From contig CM061227.1 of NCBI GenBank assembly GCA_030844895.1, forward strand, positions 707,153 through 771,152: DNA of 64,000 bases, read 5' to 3'. Under the pieces are notes generated by a model. It was given only the letters and a program-made list of their open reading frames with translations. It was not told the DNA's origin and searched no databases. Source of the DNA: Ambrosia x helenae (Eukaryota; Streptophyta; Magnoliopsida; Asterales; Asteraceae). This document shows positions 1-12,882 of the stretch, in pieces. The first letter of the stretch is position 1; each line of letters begins with the position of its first letter. Position numbers and translations under genes: made by a program.

Positions 1-500
1 TCTGATATGGTAAGATGTTCACATTGGTTAGACCATTTATGCCAATAACACAATTTTCAACACTGTTTGAATTTCCCTTAGTAGAGCCAACAATCAAAGG
101 TGGTTTGACAATAGCCAGAGATGGTTCATTATCAATCTTGGACAAAATTGGTTGGTTGAGTACACGTGGTGTTGGACGAAATTGGTTGGTTGGTTGAGTT
201 GGTAGCGGTGAGTATGTTGGTGTCGGTTCTGGTGTCGTTATTTCTGGTGGTGTATAGGGCGATGGCGGTGTGGGGTTTTGATGTTGTGGCGGTTTCAACG
301 ATGTTTATGGCGATGAAAAACTGTTGTTGTTGGTTTGGTGAGAGCAGCAGGGATGAGTTTGGTTTGCTCGGTTTGAGCGGCGATGAGCAAATCTAATTTT
401 GAAGATTGCTTTTTTGAGATGGTGGTAAGGGTTTCGGTCAAGGCTGCAATGGATTATTCTAATGTGGGGATTTTGCGATGGGGAGGCATGGTGAAGGGTA
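1..500 (-). pseudogene. Possible decayed retroelement gag N-terminus
   Basis: Read on the minus strand, an ATG near 487 opens a short MPPHRKIPTLE peptide, then a stop. Beyond it the frame continues with SIAALTETL and a Lys/Ser/Gln-rich stretch, then proline-rich sequence with further stops. Plant Ty3/gypsy Gag proteins often begin with MPP plus a short coiled segment, and the sequence just upstream (minus TTGGTGCTTTCAT) resembles the leader before such gag genes. This is resemblance only: no nucleocapsid knuckle is visible and the left part is cut by the window edge. Confidence 0.3.
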
Positions 501-1343
501 ATGAAAGCACCAATGTTAAGAGACCGATTCCATCTCCCAAGATTATATTAGATTCAAGAAAAGAAAATAGACATGGACATATATTTTTTTGCATGTTTTT
601 CTTATTTATACTACAAGAGATAAATACTAAAGAAAATAGATGCATGAAAGGAAAGCTAAGAACATGGGAGTCAACTATTGACCGCATAATATATTCATTC
701 TTGAGTAACTTTGACTTAGCAATATGTGATTTTTTTTTTTTTTTTGACTAATCATTTCATAAATCTTGCTAGAGTTATTTTCTCTTGAATAAGTCGGGTA
801 TGTCCAGGTGCTTCTTTTCTCTCAATGAAAGCACCAATGTTAAGAGACCGATTCGAGATGGTCAATCTCCAAAAAATATATTAGATTCAAGAAAAGAAAA
901 TAGACATAGACATATATTTTTTTGCATATTTTTCTTATTTCTATTACAAGATATAAATACTAAAAAAAAAAATAGATGCATGAAAGGAAAGCTAAGAACA
1001 TGGGAGTCAACTATTGACCGCATAATATATTCATTCTTGAGTGACTTTGACTTAGCAATATGTGAGTTTTTTTTTATTTGATTGCTTGAGTTCTTTTCTC
1101 TTGGATGAGTCGGGTATGTCCAGGTGCTTCTTTTCTCTCAATGAAATCACCAATGTTAAGAGACCGATTCGAGATGGTCAATCTCCCAAGAATATATTAG
1201 ATTCAAGAAAAAAAAATAGACTTAGACATATATTTTTTTGCATGCTTTTCTTATTCCTACTACAAGATATAAATACTAAAGAAAATAGATGCATGAAAGG
1301 AAAGCTAAGAACATGGGAGTCAATTATGGAAATGAGAATTTAA
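500..1343. repeat. Three tandem copies of a ~320-bp unit
   Basis: The segment starting GAAAGCACCAATGTTAAGAG recurs at about 503, 827 and 1143 (spacings 324 and 316 bp), each time followed by similar AT-rich sequence and a GAACATGGGAGTCAA block. The third copy is cut short near 1330. On the minus strand each unit begins with a leader-like TTGGTGCTTTCATTGAGAG. This looks like tandem amplification of a retroelement leader beside the gag-like fragment to its left. The open frames in it are by-products of the repeat. Confidence 0.8.
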
Positions 1344-2000
1344 CAAAGAAAAATGAGACCCATGCAATTCATCCACTAAGACCAAAATTTCATGAGAAAT
1401 CATGACCAGGTCACTAACGGATGCTTGGCTATCAAATCTCATTCTCAGTGACTTTAAAGCATGTGTTAAACACCCTAAACATTAAATGGCAAAAGGAATA
1501 AATGGGTTTCCATTATAAGTCATAACTAATTGATATTAGTGGAGCTTAGGTAAAATATCTATTACGTTTCCTACCTACCAAAGTATTAAAGAAATCAATT
1601 CATATATATACTTAATGAGATTTCTTCTAAGTATATCCTTAAAATTTCTTATGAAATCTGGACGAATAAGGGAAATCAAGTATAAAATATATGAAATATT
1701 CTCGTTCACGCGCGCATCGCTAAAATTTATTATTTTGAAGTACTAAGAGACCTAAAAGATTAGTGGGAGCATTAGGTGTCCTAATTATGACTTGCAAAAG
1801 TTATAGAGGTGGGGGGAACGACATTTTGATCTATCCTCAAATTACACCTCTTGCACTGGACAACGCTCTATCACAACTTGTCTCCTTAGCATTTACCGTA
1901 CTCTTAACAAAGTTTTGTGGATGCCTAAACATAGGCAAACTTAGATTTCTTACTAAAGTAATTGACAATAAACATCATTAGGTTGTTTTCTCTATTAAAA
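1344..2000. other. No gene recognised
   Basis: AT-rich sequence with only a 72-codon open frame of no recognised family. It may be the decayed upstream part of the copia element to its right. No ends or target duplications were found. Confidence 0.4.
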
Positions 2001-3830
2001 TCTGTAGATCTTCCAAATGTTAGACCTTAAGCATGCTGAATGCATTAAGATTTCTAAGGTAAGTGGCACTAGTAAAAGTCCTTATTATGACTTTTCGGAA
2101 GTACAAGATGCGGAGGAGAGACTCATTAAAATTCAAGACTCATTAAGTTTAACTCCGAATTTAGCTTTGATTATTCCTCTTGTACACCTTACTGCACCAA
2201 ATCTTACACACTTAGAAACTAATATTGCTCCTTATATACCTGAAAATAAAAACACTTAAGTAAAGTTAAGTTTGTATCATAATAAACCCAATGTTTAACT
2301 CAGGAGGTCATCTGAGTCTAAAAGCCCACTAACTTTGATGATTATGTAACCTGCCTGACTAACTCAGAATGGATGTTTGGAAAGTTTACCGATCTTACCT
2401 TCTCTAATTAAATCATTAGCATCAATCAATCTTTAAATGGAATAAAGCTATTATTAGCAAAACTTGATTCCATAATTTAGAATAACGTTTGGGATTTGGT
2501 AGAATTACCTAAAGGTATTCATAATTAAAATAGATCCGAATGGAAACGTTTAAAATAAGATTAATTGTAAAAGATTATACTCAAGAGGAATTAAATTATC
2601 AAAGAACCTCCTTATATATGTACAAAAAATTTCTTTGAGGATCATTACCGTCCTAGCAGCTCATAATAACTGAGAGCCACATTAGATGGACATTAAAACA
2701 ACTTTCCATAACAACGACCTACATGTTCATTAAACAACCTGAAAGTTCTAAACTGAAGGTTAAGAACACTCAGTCTGTAAGTCAATAATATCCATGTATG
2801 GGTTTATGCAAGCATAAAATTAATGTGTTGGAATCATAATGAAATTCTCTTCAATTAAGAACTAAGTGGATTAAGAACCTACTTAAAGATGAGTGGAAAC
2901 AACTAATGAAAGCTTGTCCTTACATAGATGATGTTTCTATTGACAAGTGTATGTTACCTAAGTCAAAGCATTCTTCATGCATAATTTTGACATGATGAAT
3001 ATCTGGGATTCCTCTTACGTGATAGGAATCAAAATATACCGAGATAAACCCAATGGGATATTAGTTTCATCCCATAAGTTTTACTCTAAGCAGGTCCTTA
3101 AGTATGTAACATACAACATTGCTCTCTTTTAGAGGATAATAGGATAAATGTGATTATTACCTTATGCTTTATTAGTTAGAAGACTTATGTAAATTTAAGT
3201 CTATTCTTGTTTATGATATTGTTTGTATTGCTTTACGCTAGACTTGTCTAGATTGTTGAAAAGCATCTAATGAAACATTACAATATCTTTAGGAAACAAG
3301 AGACTATAATCTAAAAAAGAAGTGAGAACTTAAAGTGATTGGCTAACCTTATGATATAAAATGCCAATTTCGGGTATATCATAACGTTAATAGACATAAC
3401 TATCTTATAAAGGAGTCATAAGGAACTGTTAACAACAACCTAAGTTATCATGACATAATGTGTTGCTGATCACAATAGAATGGTCATTAAATGTTGTTGG
3501 TAAATTTATCAGTTGACTCATAATTTTAACTCCTCTTAAATACTATGTTGAAGACTTATGTGATAAAGTCAGTTGCCCTAATTTCTCGAACAGTAACAGT
3601 TTGAGAGGAGCTGCATTAGAGTTTGATTCAAAATTATTGTTCGCTTATTTTAAGAACAAGTAGAGGAAATTATAATTTTGTATCGAATGCATTCATGATA
3701 TGCTTATGGATCCAATAACTGAAGGTCTATTACCCATAAGTCTCACTAACGGCCAAATAAGAGAAAAGGGTTTTACTAGTGACTATGTACAACTGCATAT
3801 CGTACTATGAATGACTCATGACTGATGACT
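2000..3830 (+). pseudogene. Decayed Ty1/copia pol (reverse transcriptase to RNase H)
   Basis: Across shifting plus-strand frames the order of a copia polyprotein can be followed. Near 2688 is MDIKTTFHNNDL, matching the reverse transcriptase motif usually read as MDVKTAFLNGDL, then a MYGFMQA segment near 2795. YIDDVSI near 2920 stands for YVDD. From 2975 SSYVIGIKIYRDKPNGIL matches the conserved copia block after it. Near 3700 DPITEGLLP matches the DPLTKGLP found at the end of copia RNase H. Many stops and shifts make it non-functional. LTR boundaries could not be fixed. Confidence 0.75.
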
Positions 3831-4599
3831 AATGATTAATGATTAATTTTCCTCATTATGATTTGTTTGTCTATTATTATGTTAAGCTAGCATAATGACA
3901 TAAAGACAATAATGTAACAAATCAACAACTAGTGCATAACGTAAATTGATCCTAAAGTTAACTTTTGAATTTGGATTGTAGAATGATTAATGGGGGTCCT
4001 AAGTCGAATATAGACTTAACGACTGTATTTCTCTACTACAGTTTGGTTTTAGAACTAAAATGAGTATTAATCTCTGCAGACTTAGGTAATATTCATAATA
4101 AATGATTACTCGGCTAAGTGAAAGAATGTTGGAATAAATATGCGTAACATTTGTATATTTATCGATAGCCATTATAATCATTTATATAATGATGATCAAT
4201 TATTAATATTATCCTAAACCAAATAACAGATGTCTTTGATGGACGGACTTATCATTAGATGGACCTTATTAGAGTGTCCCCTGGGTATATATAAATATAG
4301 AGAGCTTATTATGAGATTAGGGTTGACACAATCATAACACCATAACCACTAATGTAGCCATCCCCATTACTTCCATCTCTCTCAACGTGTTCATAATTTA
4401 AAAACACATAAACCAGCATAATTGCATACTCTAAAGGGAACCCGAACACACTGACAATCATGTCAACCTCAATTCTCTCAGCATCAGTATCAGGTCTCAC
4501 GAATCTATCAAGTATTATTATTATTATTATTATGTTTTCCATTACATACAGTCAAAACTCAAAACTGATCAACAATATATTCATGTGTTGTTAACTAGC
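3831..4599. other. AT-rich tract right of the copia remnant
   Basis: No gene recognised. The part up to about 4300 lies where the copia 3' LTR would be, but no matching upstream LTR was identified. A short (ATT)n run sits near 4513-4533. The 77-codon minus-strand frame over it (4309-4542) owes its poly-Ile start to that run and is not supported as a gene. Confidence 0.4.
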
Positions 4600-4638
4600 T
4601 AGGCTTGATCCTCTGCAACGCGCGGGGTCACCAACTAA
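4600..4638 (+). mobile_element. Helitron 3' terminus (plus orientation)
   Basis: CTGCAACGCGCGGGG followed a few bases later by CTAA and then T matches the GC-rich, hairpin-forming 3' end of plant Helitrons, which finish in CTRR before a host T. The 5' terminus was not found, so the length is unknown. Confidence 0.5.
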
Positions 4639-5561
4639 TTTTACATATGTTTACTACAAATTCTTTATATATAACACGTATATCGACTTTTTCTTATTTA
4701 TATGATATCAGATTCCCATATAATAAAATCTATACACACACATATATTACATATACACACACATGTACAATTCTAGTGTAGTTTACATATTAGTTAAACC
4801 AACTCTAAGAAGTAAGAACCTATATTTGAAAATATAAACCAAAAATCCAAACCTAAAACTCCAAAACAAGCATGTACATCAAAATCCACACTGTTAATGT
4901 ATCCAGATAATAGGCAACTGCATGAACCGGTACATTCTATAATAAAATGTCGATAAAACATCTCCAATGGTTTTATCAGTTGGTTTATATCATGTATGTG
5001 GCTGACGCGGCGGCCAATGTGGAGAAGAGAAGCAGGAAAGGCATCGGTGTTCATGGAGAGAAATTTGAGTAGTCTATCTAGGCAATGCCAATCTGAAGGC
5101 GAGAGGGGGCGTCTATGAACCATCGTTGATGAAGATGCTCAAAATATACCAGTGGTGCTTGATAATTCCATAGGTATTACATGTTGTAATGTTATAGGAC
5201 ATTAAAAGGGTTTCTATTGCGAAAAAGTAATAGCTGAGGGGTTTACGTATATTTACCTTCCAGACATAATTGAAACTTTTAAGATATAATTAGTCTAGAC
5301 CACATAACAACTCATGACTTGAATGACTGCATGTTTTCTACTTATCTTTATAAGAAGAAATTCATCAAAAGTTTAGAGTTATATATGCTTGCTACAACTT
5401 TTTAAAATAAAGATTTATACAAGGATTCAACTTATTTTTACTTAAATCAAACAGGAATTTATGATTACGATCGACCAATATTCCTTCTGATCGCACCATG
5501 TATAAAGACATTGAAATCTGAAATAGATAAGTCTAAAATGTCCTACAAATGCGTATATAGC
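4639..5561. other. Intergenic; one unrecognised minus ORF
   Basis: AT-rich DNA. A 109-codon minus-strand frame (4794-5123) covers the least AT-rich part. Its translation has no motif I recognise and no membrane or repeat pattern. It could be a fragment of a repeated element; support as a gene is weak. Confidence 0.35.
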
Positions 5562-5570
5562 TAGATTTTA

Positions 5571-6175
5571 GAATTTTTTTTTGTAAAAATGGGTAGTTTG
5601 CTTACTGTTAGAATGTTTATAGGTAAAGGGAAAAGCAAAAATGGGTAAGTCACCATCTCATTTGGCGACATTGATTCAAGATTTTTGAATTTTGTCATCT
5701 CATTTGACGACTTTAATTAAAAAAAATTATAATTTTGAAAGTTGCCAACTCAATTGGCGACTTTGATTAAAATTTTTGAAAGTCTTACACTCGATTGGCG
5801 ATTATAATTTTCTAGTAAATGAATTCACGGTAAAATTCATTGTATGTAGCTAACCAAGTTAGTGATTTTCATTTAATGTTGCTAACCAAGTTAGACTTTC
5901 ATTAATTATAATAAAAATTCATTCAAAGTTGCCAAATGAGATGGCAACATTCAAAATTTCATTCAAAGTCGCCAAATTTCATTCAAAGTTGCCAAATGAG
6001 ATGGCAACATTCAAAAATCTTGAACCAGTGTCGCCAAATGAGATGACAACATGCAAAAATCTTTTTCAATGTCGCCAAATGAGATGGTGACTTACCTATG
6101 TTTGCTTTTTATCACACCCTCTACCTATTAACACTCTAACACTAAGCAAACTACCCATTTTTGCAAAAAAAATTC
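5571..6175. mobile_element. Fold-back MULE-type MITE with 9-bp TSD
   Basis: The left end begins GAATTTTTTTTTGTAAAAAT. The right end is its near-exact reverse complement and continues as a long inverted repeat through the GGTAGTTTGCTTA block. Perfect 9-bp duplications TAGATTTTA flank it at 5562-5570 and 6176-6184. Long TIRs and a 9-bp duplication point to the Mutator superfamily. The interior consists of repeated units built on GTCGCCAAATGAGATGG, in opposite orientations in the two halves, so the whole 605 bp can fold back. No coding capacity. Confidence 0.9.
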
Positions 6176-6242
6176 TAGATTTTAAGATGTGATGTACTCT
6201 TGTGCCCTCCATGCAAGAATCAAGCAATGTAGATCATGAAAA

Positions 6243-6353
6243 AGCAAGCGTTCAGAAAGTGATATTGGCGCGGCTCAATCTGAGATCGTATTTTACAACT
6301 TGGTAAATCCGTCTTCGGATTGAACCTCACCAACATCGCTTTCTTGTTTGCTT
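6243..6353 (-). ncRNA. MIR171: miR171 precursor hairpin
   Basis: On the minus strand the 3' arm contains TTGAGCCGCGCCAATATCAC (rc of about 6260-6279), matching the miR171 family, whose known targets are HAM/SCL6-type GRAS transcription factor mRNAs. The 5' arm contains CGATGTTGGTGAGGTTCAAT (rc of 6319-6338), a typical miR171 star sequence. The two arms pair over the mature region with a few mismatches, and the stem extends further (AAGCAAGCGTTCAGAAAG against CTTTCTTGTTTGCTT) around a loop of about 35 bases. Mature 21-mers could be cut in the TTGAGC register (rc 6259-6279) or the AGATTGAGC register (rc 6262-6282). The precursor is transcribed right to left. Confidence 0.93.
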
Positions 6354-7256
6354 CCCAACATTCATCATTATAACAATTGTATTTCCATTGTTAGATTATT
6401 CATACTATGGCAATATAAATGGTGAACACTAAAAATAACATGTATAGTGTAGAATAAAAGAAAAGATATGAAGCATCATCATTTGTAGGGGAACAAATCT
6501 TAGGTGGATTAAAGGCAACCTTTTGTGTAGTAAAAAATGGAGTTGTGGGATCTTCAAGTTAATCATAACTTCTAAAAACAAATATAAAACTAAATAATTA
6601 AATCAAGATATAGGGAAATCATGTTTTTGCAAGTGAGTGTTTTTTTATCAAGCATGCGGAAAAACGTTTTAGAATGGTGCTACAAACATGAAAACACGAA
6701 GATTAGCACATAAGAAGTTCATAAAAATTGTATTTTCCACATGGTATTTAAACCAAGATTATAACGAAATCTATTATATATGTTGATACTTTTAGAGAAA
6801 AAGTAGGCATGAAAAGGGTTTGACACAAAAAAAAATAAAGAAGAAATGTATAGGAGTTCAACAAAACTAAACATATGTAAATTAATCTTTTGCAAACACA
6901 CACACATATATGTATATGGTCGTTCAAAAGAATATGTATGTGTGTGTGTAGATATAGAGTGACTGTATAACTATATAGATTGAATCATGCATGGTGTCAA
7001 CGTATATGAAGGATATGTATGAGAACACTTAACTGTAAAGCTAGCTCTGATGTGATGAAAGCTTAGAGAGAGAGAGAGAGAGAGAGAGAGACACGAAGGG
7101 ATTGCAAGAGAAGAATGGGGAGATGTTGAGGTTTAAGAAGAGGTTTGTCTTGGGATGAGAGAGTGAAGGTGGTGACTGAAATGATTTCAAGAGGGAGCAA
7201 AACTTGCTTTAGGTTTTCTCATGCCTTAGTTTCCACTCATATAATCTCTCTCCCTC

Positions 7257-7298
<42 letters not shown>

Positions 7299-7497
7299 TT
7301 TCATATATACACCTCTCTCTTGCGCATGCCACCTTGAAAATATTCTCTACCATTAAAAGCCCATTTCATATTTAAAGAGAAAAGTTAACGAAATGTCATG
7401 CTTTGTACTTAAAATAATGTTTAATGTATGATAGTTATATTGGCTTATTTGTAACCTGTTAAGCATGCAATATTTCAAAGAAATGATGAGTGATACT
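6354..7497 (-). promoter_or_regulatory. Probable MIR171 upstream region with GA/CT arrays
   Basis: No protein gene is recognised. This DNA lies upstream of the minus-strand MIR171 hairpin and would hold its promoter and primary-transcript leader. It contains a (GA)n run at 7065-7091 and a (CT)n run at about 7261-7295, opposite in strand and about 170 bp apart, so they could pair. Purine/pyrimidine arrays of this kind are common near plant transcription starts. No start site can be fixed from sequence alone. Confidence 0.4.
7065..7295. repeat. (GA)n and (CT)n microsatellites in inverted arrangement
   Basis: Uninterrupted GA dinucleotides at 7065-7091 and CT dinucleotides at 7261-7295, with shorter CT-rich sequence just before the second run. 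The 76-codon frame across the right array (7145-7375) ends in a Leu/Ser run produced by the repeat. Confidence 0.9.
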
Positions 7498-7545
7498 TAA
7501 AATATGGGGATATTATTTACACAAGAAGGAAAAGTTAATTTTCAC

Positions 7546-7889
7546 AGCCCTCTACGGCCCGTATAGGGCTCTACGGGCCGTAGAGGATGTCAGTGTAATA
7601 AATGCTCAACCCTCTACGTCCCGTAAAGCCCTATACGGCCCGTAGAGGGGAGTTTGGTGGGGTTCATTTAAACCCTATACGGGCCGTAGAGACCTCTACG
7701 GCCCGTAGGCAGTACGAGGTACGAGGTAATTGAATGAAGTGTCTGACATTCAGTGTGTCAGTCTGAAAAGTCTCTGAAAAAGCTAAACCTATACGGGCCG
7801 TAGAGGGCTATACGGCCCGTAGGAAACCTGGTTGTTGGGAGAATTAAACCCTATACGGCCCGTATAGGCCTCTACGGGCCGTAGAGGGT
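7546..7889. repeat. Left array of CTACGGGCCGTAG palindromes
   Basis: At least six paired units of the form CTACGGCCCGTATAGGGC facing CTCTACGGGCCGTAGAGG lie in about 340 bp. Each half unit is itself a near-palindrome (CTACGGSCCGTAG). Being subterminal, repeated and shared with two other arrays in the same element, they are candidate transposase-binding or hairpin-forming sites; that function is inferred. Confidence 0.9.
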
Positions 7890-9601
7890 CCAGATATATT
7901 CTTCTTCCTTGTCTTCTTTCTTCAGTTAACGAAAAAAATTTAAACACGCGGTGCACAAAAATCCGGTCGATTTCAAGCTACCACGATGTCTTCGGGTCAC
8001 TACGGTAATGTTTGGGATGAATGGGAGCATTCGTTTAGCCTATCTCACGTCTCGGAAACCCTTTTCGGAGCCGTGGTGGAACGTGGTGAGGAGGAGGTTA
8101 GCTCCGTTGTTCCCTATGGTGACGGGAATGCACTACCCGATTTGAACCTGCTACCCCGGTTTCAACCTGCTGCCCGATTTGAACCAGGAGTACGTACAAG
8201 AACCGGAGTCATTTTACGTGCCTCCGCCAAGTCAACCACAGTACGAATACGCTGGTGCATCAGGGCACGACGGAGGTGATAACGGTGGCGAGGAACCTGT
8301 CCCGGATGTTTCGTACGAAACGAATCAGGTGTGTTTATGAATTTGCACTTTTTTATAATTTAGACCCGTGTATATTTAGACTCGTATATTTAGGGTTTGT
8401 GAGATATTTAGACCCGTGTACATATTTAGACTCGTACCTAAATTTGTTTTAGGGTTTGTGATATATTAGTTGTTATTTGAACTCGTAGGGTTTTGTGAGA
8501 TTTGAACTCGTATATATTAGTTGTTATTTGAACTCGTAGGGTTGTGAGATTTGAACTCGTAAGGTTTGTGAGATTTGAACTCGTATATATTAGTTGCTAT
8601 TTGAAGTCGTATATAAATTTTGCAGATATTCAGGTCTCTTAAAGACCTCACAGAGTGGGTTTATCAAAGAGCAAAAAAAAATGGTTACATTACCGTATAC
8701 TCACGTACTGTTTCGGAAGGCAGGGGGCCGAATAGGAGGGTAACGACGGCATGGATACGATGTGACCGTAGTGGCGTACATCATAGTGTAGCCACGGTTC
8801 GAAAGACGGGCAGTAAAAAATGTAATTGCCCGTTTCAACTAATAGGGAGATACCACTACGGCCACGATGGTTATATTTTGGAGGTCCAAAACCAAACACA
8901 TAATCACAAACCTTTCCAACACATCGAGGGTCACGCGTATGCTAGGAGGCTGGGTCCGGCCGAGTTAAAATTGGTGGATACACTTTATTTTCAAAATGTT
9001 ACGCCAGTAGACATACATTCGGCCGTTAGAAAACAAAACCCGGATAGTCCCTGCATCTTAAGAGACATACATAACACAATAACCAAGGTTAAGCATTTGT
9101 TATACGGCGGCAGGACTCAAATGCAGGTATTATTATTATTATTATTATTATTACTTCTTTATTATTATTTTTTAATTATTATTATTGCTATGCAGGTACT
9201 CGAAGCCACATTGGTGGAAAAAAAATTTGTTTACTTCACCCGGAGGAATGCCTCGACAAATGCGATCGAGGATATTTTGTTTGTCCATCCCACCTCGCAC
9301 AGGTTATGGCGTGCGTTCCCGCATGTGCTGATGATTGATGCGACCTACAAAACGAACGAGCATAAACTTCCGTTTATTCAAGTTGTGGGGATGACATCAA
9401 CATCCAAGTCGTTTATTGTCGCCCATGCATTCATCTCCCGTGAAAAAAAAGATAACTACTTGTGGGTGATACAAAGGCTTAAAGAGTTGCTAGAAGATAG
9501 TACGGGAGTCCCGTGCTATAGTTACTGATTGTGAGAAAGCCTTGATGAATGCATGCGACATTGTATTTCCAGCAGCTTCGAAGTTGTTATGCAGGTATAC
9601 A

Positions 9602-9665
<64 letters not shown>

Positions 9666-9669
9666 TTTA

Positions 9670-9758
<89 letters not shown>

Positions 9759-10459
9759 ATGCATTCAGGTGGCACATTCAACGAAATATACTGAAGCACT
9801 GCAGACAAGCCTTTGGAGATGAGATTGGAAAATATTCGTGAAATCTTTTAAGCGATTATGTAGATCTTCTTCTCCGACATTTTATCAGCACTGGTTAGAC
9901 GATTCTACAGACGACTATGTCAGGACAAACGAGCTGGTACATATTTTATTAATTTAGTTTAAAACGCATACACACATTAACAAATATCTTTGTTCTATCT
10001 TTTACAGATGTTTTTAAATATATAGACCGGGTCTGGCTCGTGACTACAAAGAAAGGTTTGTTTCTGCATGGACAGACACAAACTACAACTTTGGTCAATA
10101 TACGACCAACAGAGCTGAGAGCCAGCATTCACGGTTTAAGATGCAGATTAAGGGGCCGAACAACTCGCTCCACAAACTTGTGATGATTGCAGACGATGTG
10201 GTAACGTCACAAGAGAGGGCAATAAATCACTCGTTTGAAGAGAGTTTGTCTGTGAAAAAGGTGCACCATGACATACCGATTTTTGAGGACCTACTCGGTA
10301 AAGTTTCCCATGCAGCGATCGAGAAGATGATAAATGAGATAAAAAATATAGAGAAGTTGAGGAAACGAAAAAGAGTTGTGGTCACCAGCTTTTCGCGAGT
10401 TCTGGGTTACCGTGTGCATGTCGATTAGATTCGTATATAAATAAAGGTAATACCATTAC

Positions 10460-10507
<48 letters not shown>

Positions 10508-12882
10508 TTATTGAATACAGGAATAAAAATTCAGCTGTCCGAAATAGACGTCTTCTGGACACGACTGAATTACAAACCGGAAGTAGTATGGAGCGAACCT
10601 GACCTTGCGAGTGAGTGGGAAATAGTCAAAGAGACACTGCTGTCTCAATCACCACGCGTTCAGAGAAATATGTTGTCAAAAATAAAGTCGGTGGTAAATC
10701 CAAGTATGACTGACACTCAACCTCCTGAGGTACAAAAGAATACTCGTGGGCGCCCAACTACAAAATCAAAGAAAAAAAATCAGCAGGAGGATGCGCAAGA
10801 AGACGTTAGTATTATTATTATTATTATTTATTATTTATTATTGTATTATTTATTATTATTTATTATTATTGTTATTGTTATTATAATTTTATTGTTATCC
10901 ATTGTAGGAAGACGAGCCTGTTAGAAGACGTAGGCCATCAGACCCAGGTAGAGATACAACGAGAGTGTGTAGCAAAAAAGTATCCACTCTTAAGAGGGGA
11001 CAGGTACATAAATAACTATTTATACATACATACATACATATATATACAGTACACATCCCCTAATCATGATTTCCCAATGTTTGGCTGTGACAGGTATAAA
11101 TTTGTGCTTAGAGCATTTAAGCATCAGATTGATCCCCTGTATCGACGGTTTGTCACGCATATTCAAGATGTTCAGCCAGACGGTAACTGTGGGTTCCGAT
11201 CTGTAGCTGTGGCTTTGGATAGGGAGGAGGAAGACTGGGATTTGATCCGCCACGTTCTTAAAGTAGAGTTGATGGGTCAATACCATGAGGACTGGTACGA
11301 GATTTTGAACTGTAACACCCCAACCGATGGCGGAATCATCGAGGTGCCACGTAGTGACGATTGATCAAAAACTCATGGTACTAAAATGTAAATATTATTG
11401 AATAATCCAAAATTGTCTTACATGGAAATGGAAATTACATTGTCTAAGTGAAATGTAAATATTGAAATAACTGAATTGAAATAAAACACTAAATGTCTCT
11501 TGCTAAAGCACTAGATCAAACTGCACCTGAAACATGTACAAAAATAGGTTTGGTCAACATATGAAATGTTGGTGAGCATTCCTAGATTTGATATATATAG
11601 TAGGTTAAAAAGTTATACAATTCAAGTGCAAGCTATAGTGCAAATATGTAAACTATGTATCATACAAATGAGCGAAATCAACCCTGTGACTGTATAATGT
11701 ACTGTATGAACTGTAGTGTACTTATCCAACGAGTGGATAATAACTTAACAATGGCCACGGATTCTCCGATGAAAAAGGGGGAGAATCAACCTAGGCGGGT
11801 TGTCAATCCAAATAGCGCTATCCAATGTTAAGGTCGGCTTGTACCATGTTAATGATTTCACTAAGTACAAATGTAATCCACATGTATTGTCTAAGCATAA
11901 AGCACGTTGTAAGCAATGCACATAGTACTAGAATTGTATTGTAAAAATGTAAACTTGTATTTGAAATTGTAATAGTGTACATGTAACACCCCAAAAATGT
12001 ATAAAAGCAAAAAGGGGTAGGAATACTCACTGTTCACGTAGTAACTTGAAATTGGACTTGGACAACGAAATATGGATTTGAGATTACTCCCAAATGATTA
12101 ACCTAAAGTAATTGATAATGTATGAGTGAAATAACTCTAGGATACATGTATTTCTAGGGCTTCGAATTTGGGGATAAATGTTTATCTGATTAATTAATGA
12201 ATTGTTTATTAAATATATGAAATTTAATAAATAAATAAATAAAAGTCTCTTTGTAAAATCTTAAGTTGAATATAATCATAACATAAGGTTTTTGAGTATG
12301 AAAATAATTTTTATAAAATTATTTTCTTGAAAATAGAATATTTAATCAAATTATTTCAAATTGTCAAAATATGATTTTAATATCTAAAAATATTAAAATC
12401 AAAGAATTTCTGAATTAAAAATTGTAATTCAGTTCTAGATAGTTAGAAATAATTTGTGTAAAATTTTGGTACAAAAATATTGAAAAATGAATTTATTATG
12501 AATTATTTACGATTAAAACTAACAAAAATTGATTAAAAATATTAAATAAATGATTTTACTGAATTAAAAATTATTTCAGTAAAGTTTATCCTTATAAAAA
12601 GTCAGGATAATTTTTGGAGAATTTAATAAAATTGTTTTGATATATAAATGGATTTTTATAAATATAATAGTATAAAAATGATTTAATTATTATAAATACT
12701 AAATAAATGAATTTCTGAAAATAAAAATTATAAATAAAACTTTTATCTCAGGTTAAACAAATATAATTTTTTTAGAATTTATAAAATAGTTTTGATATTT
12801 TAAAATGAATTTAAAAGATTAAAAGGTTTAATATATATATAAATAGTTTTGTTTTTAAAACAAAGTAAAAGAAGCAAAAAGG

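Noticed and set aside
9522..9841. Overlapping frames of poly-Asn, poly-Ile, poly-Leu, poly-Tyr and poly-Cys
   Set aside because: All are translations of the (TTA)n/(TTG)n array in one intron of the MULE transposase gene.
11818..12030. 70-codon frame repeated exactly at 17511-17723
   Set aside because: The duplicate is simply the second LTR; no protein family, so not a conserved gene.
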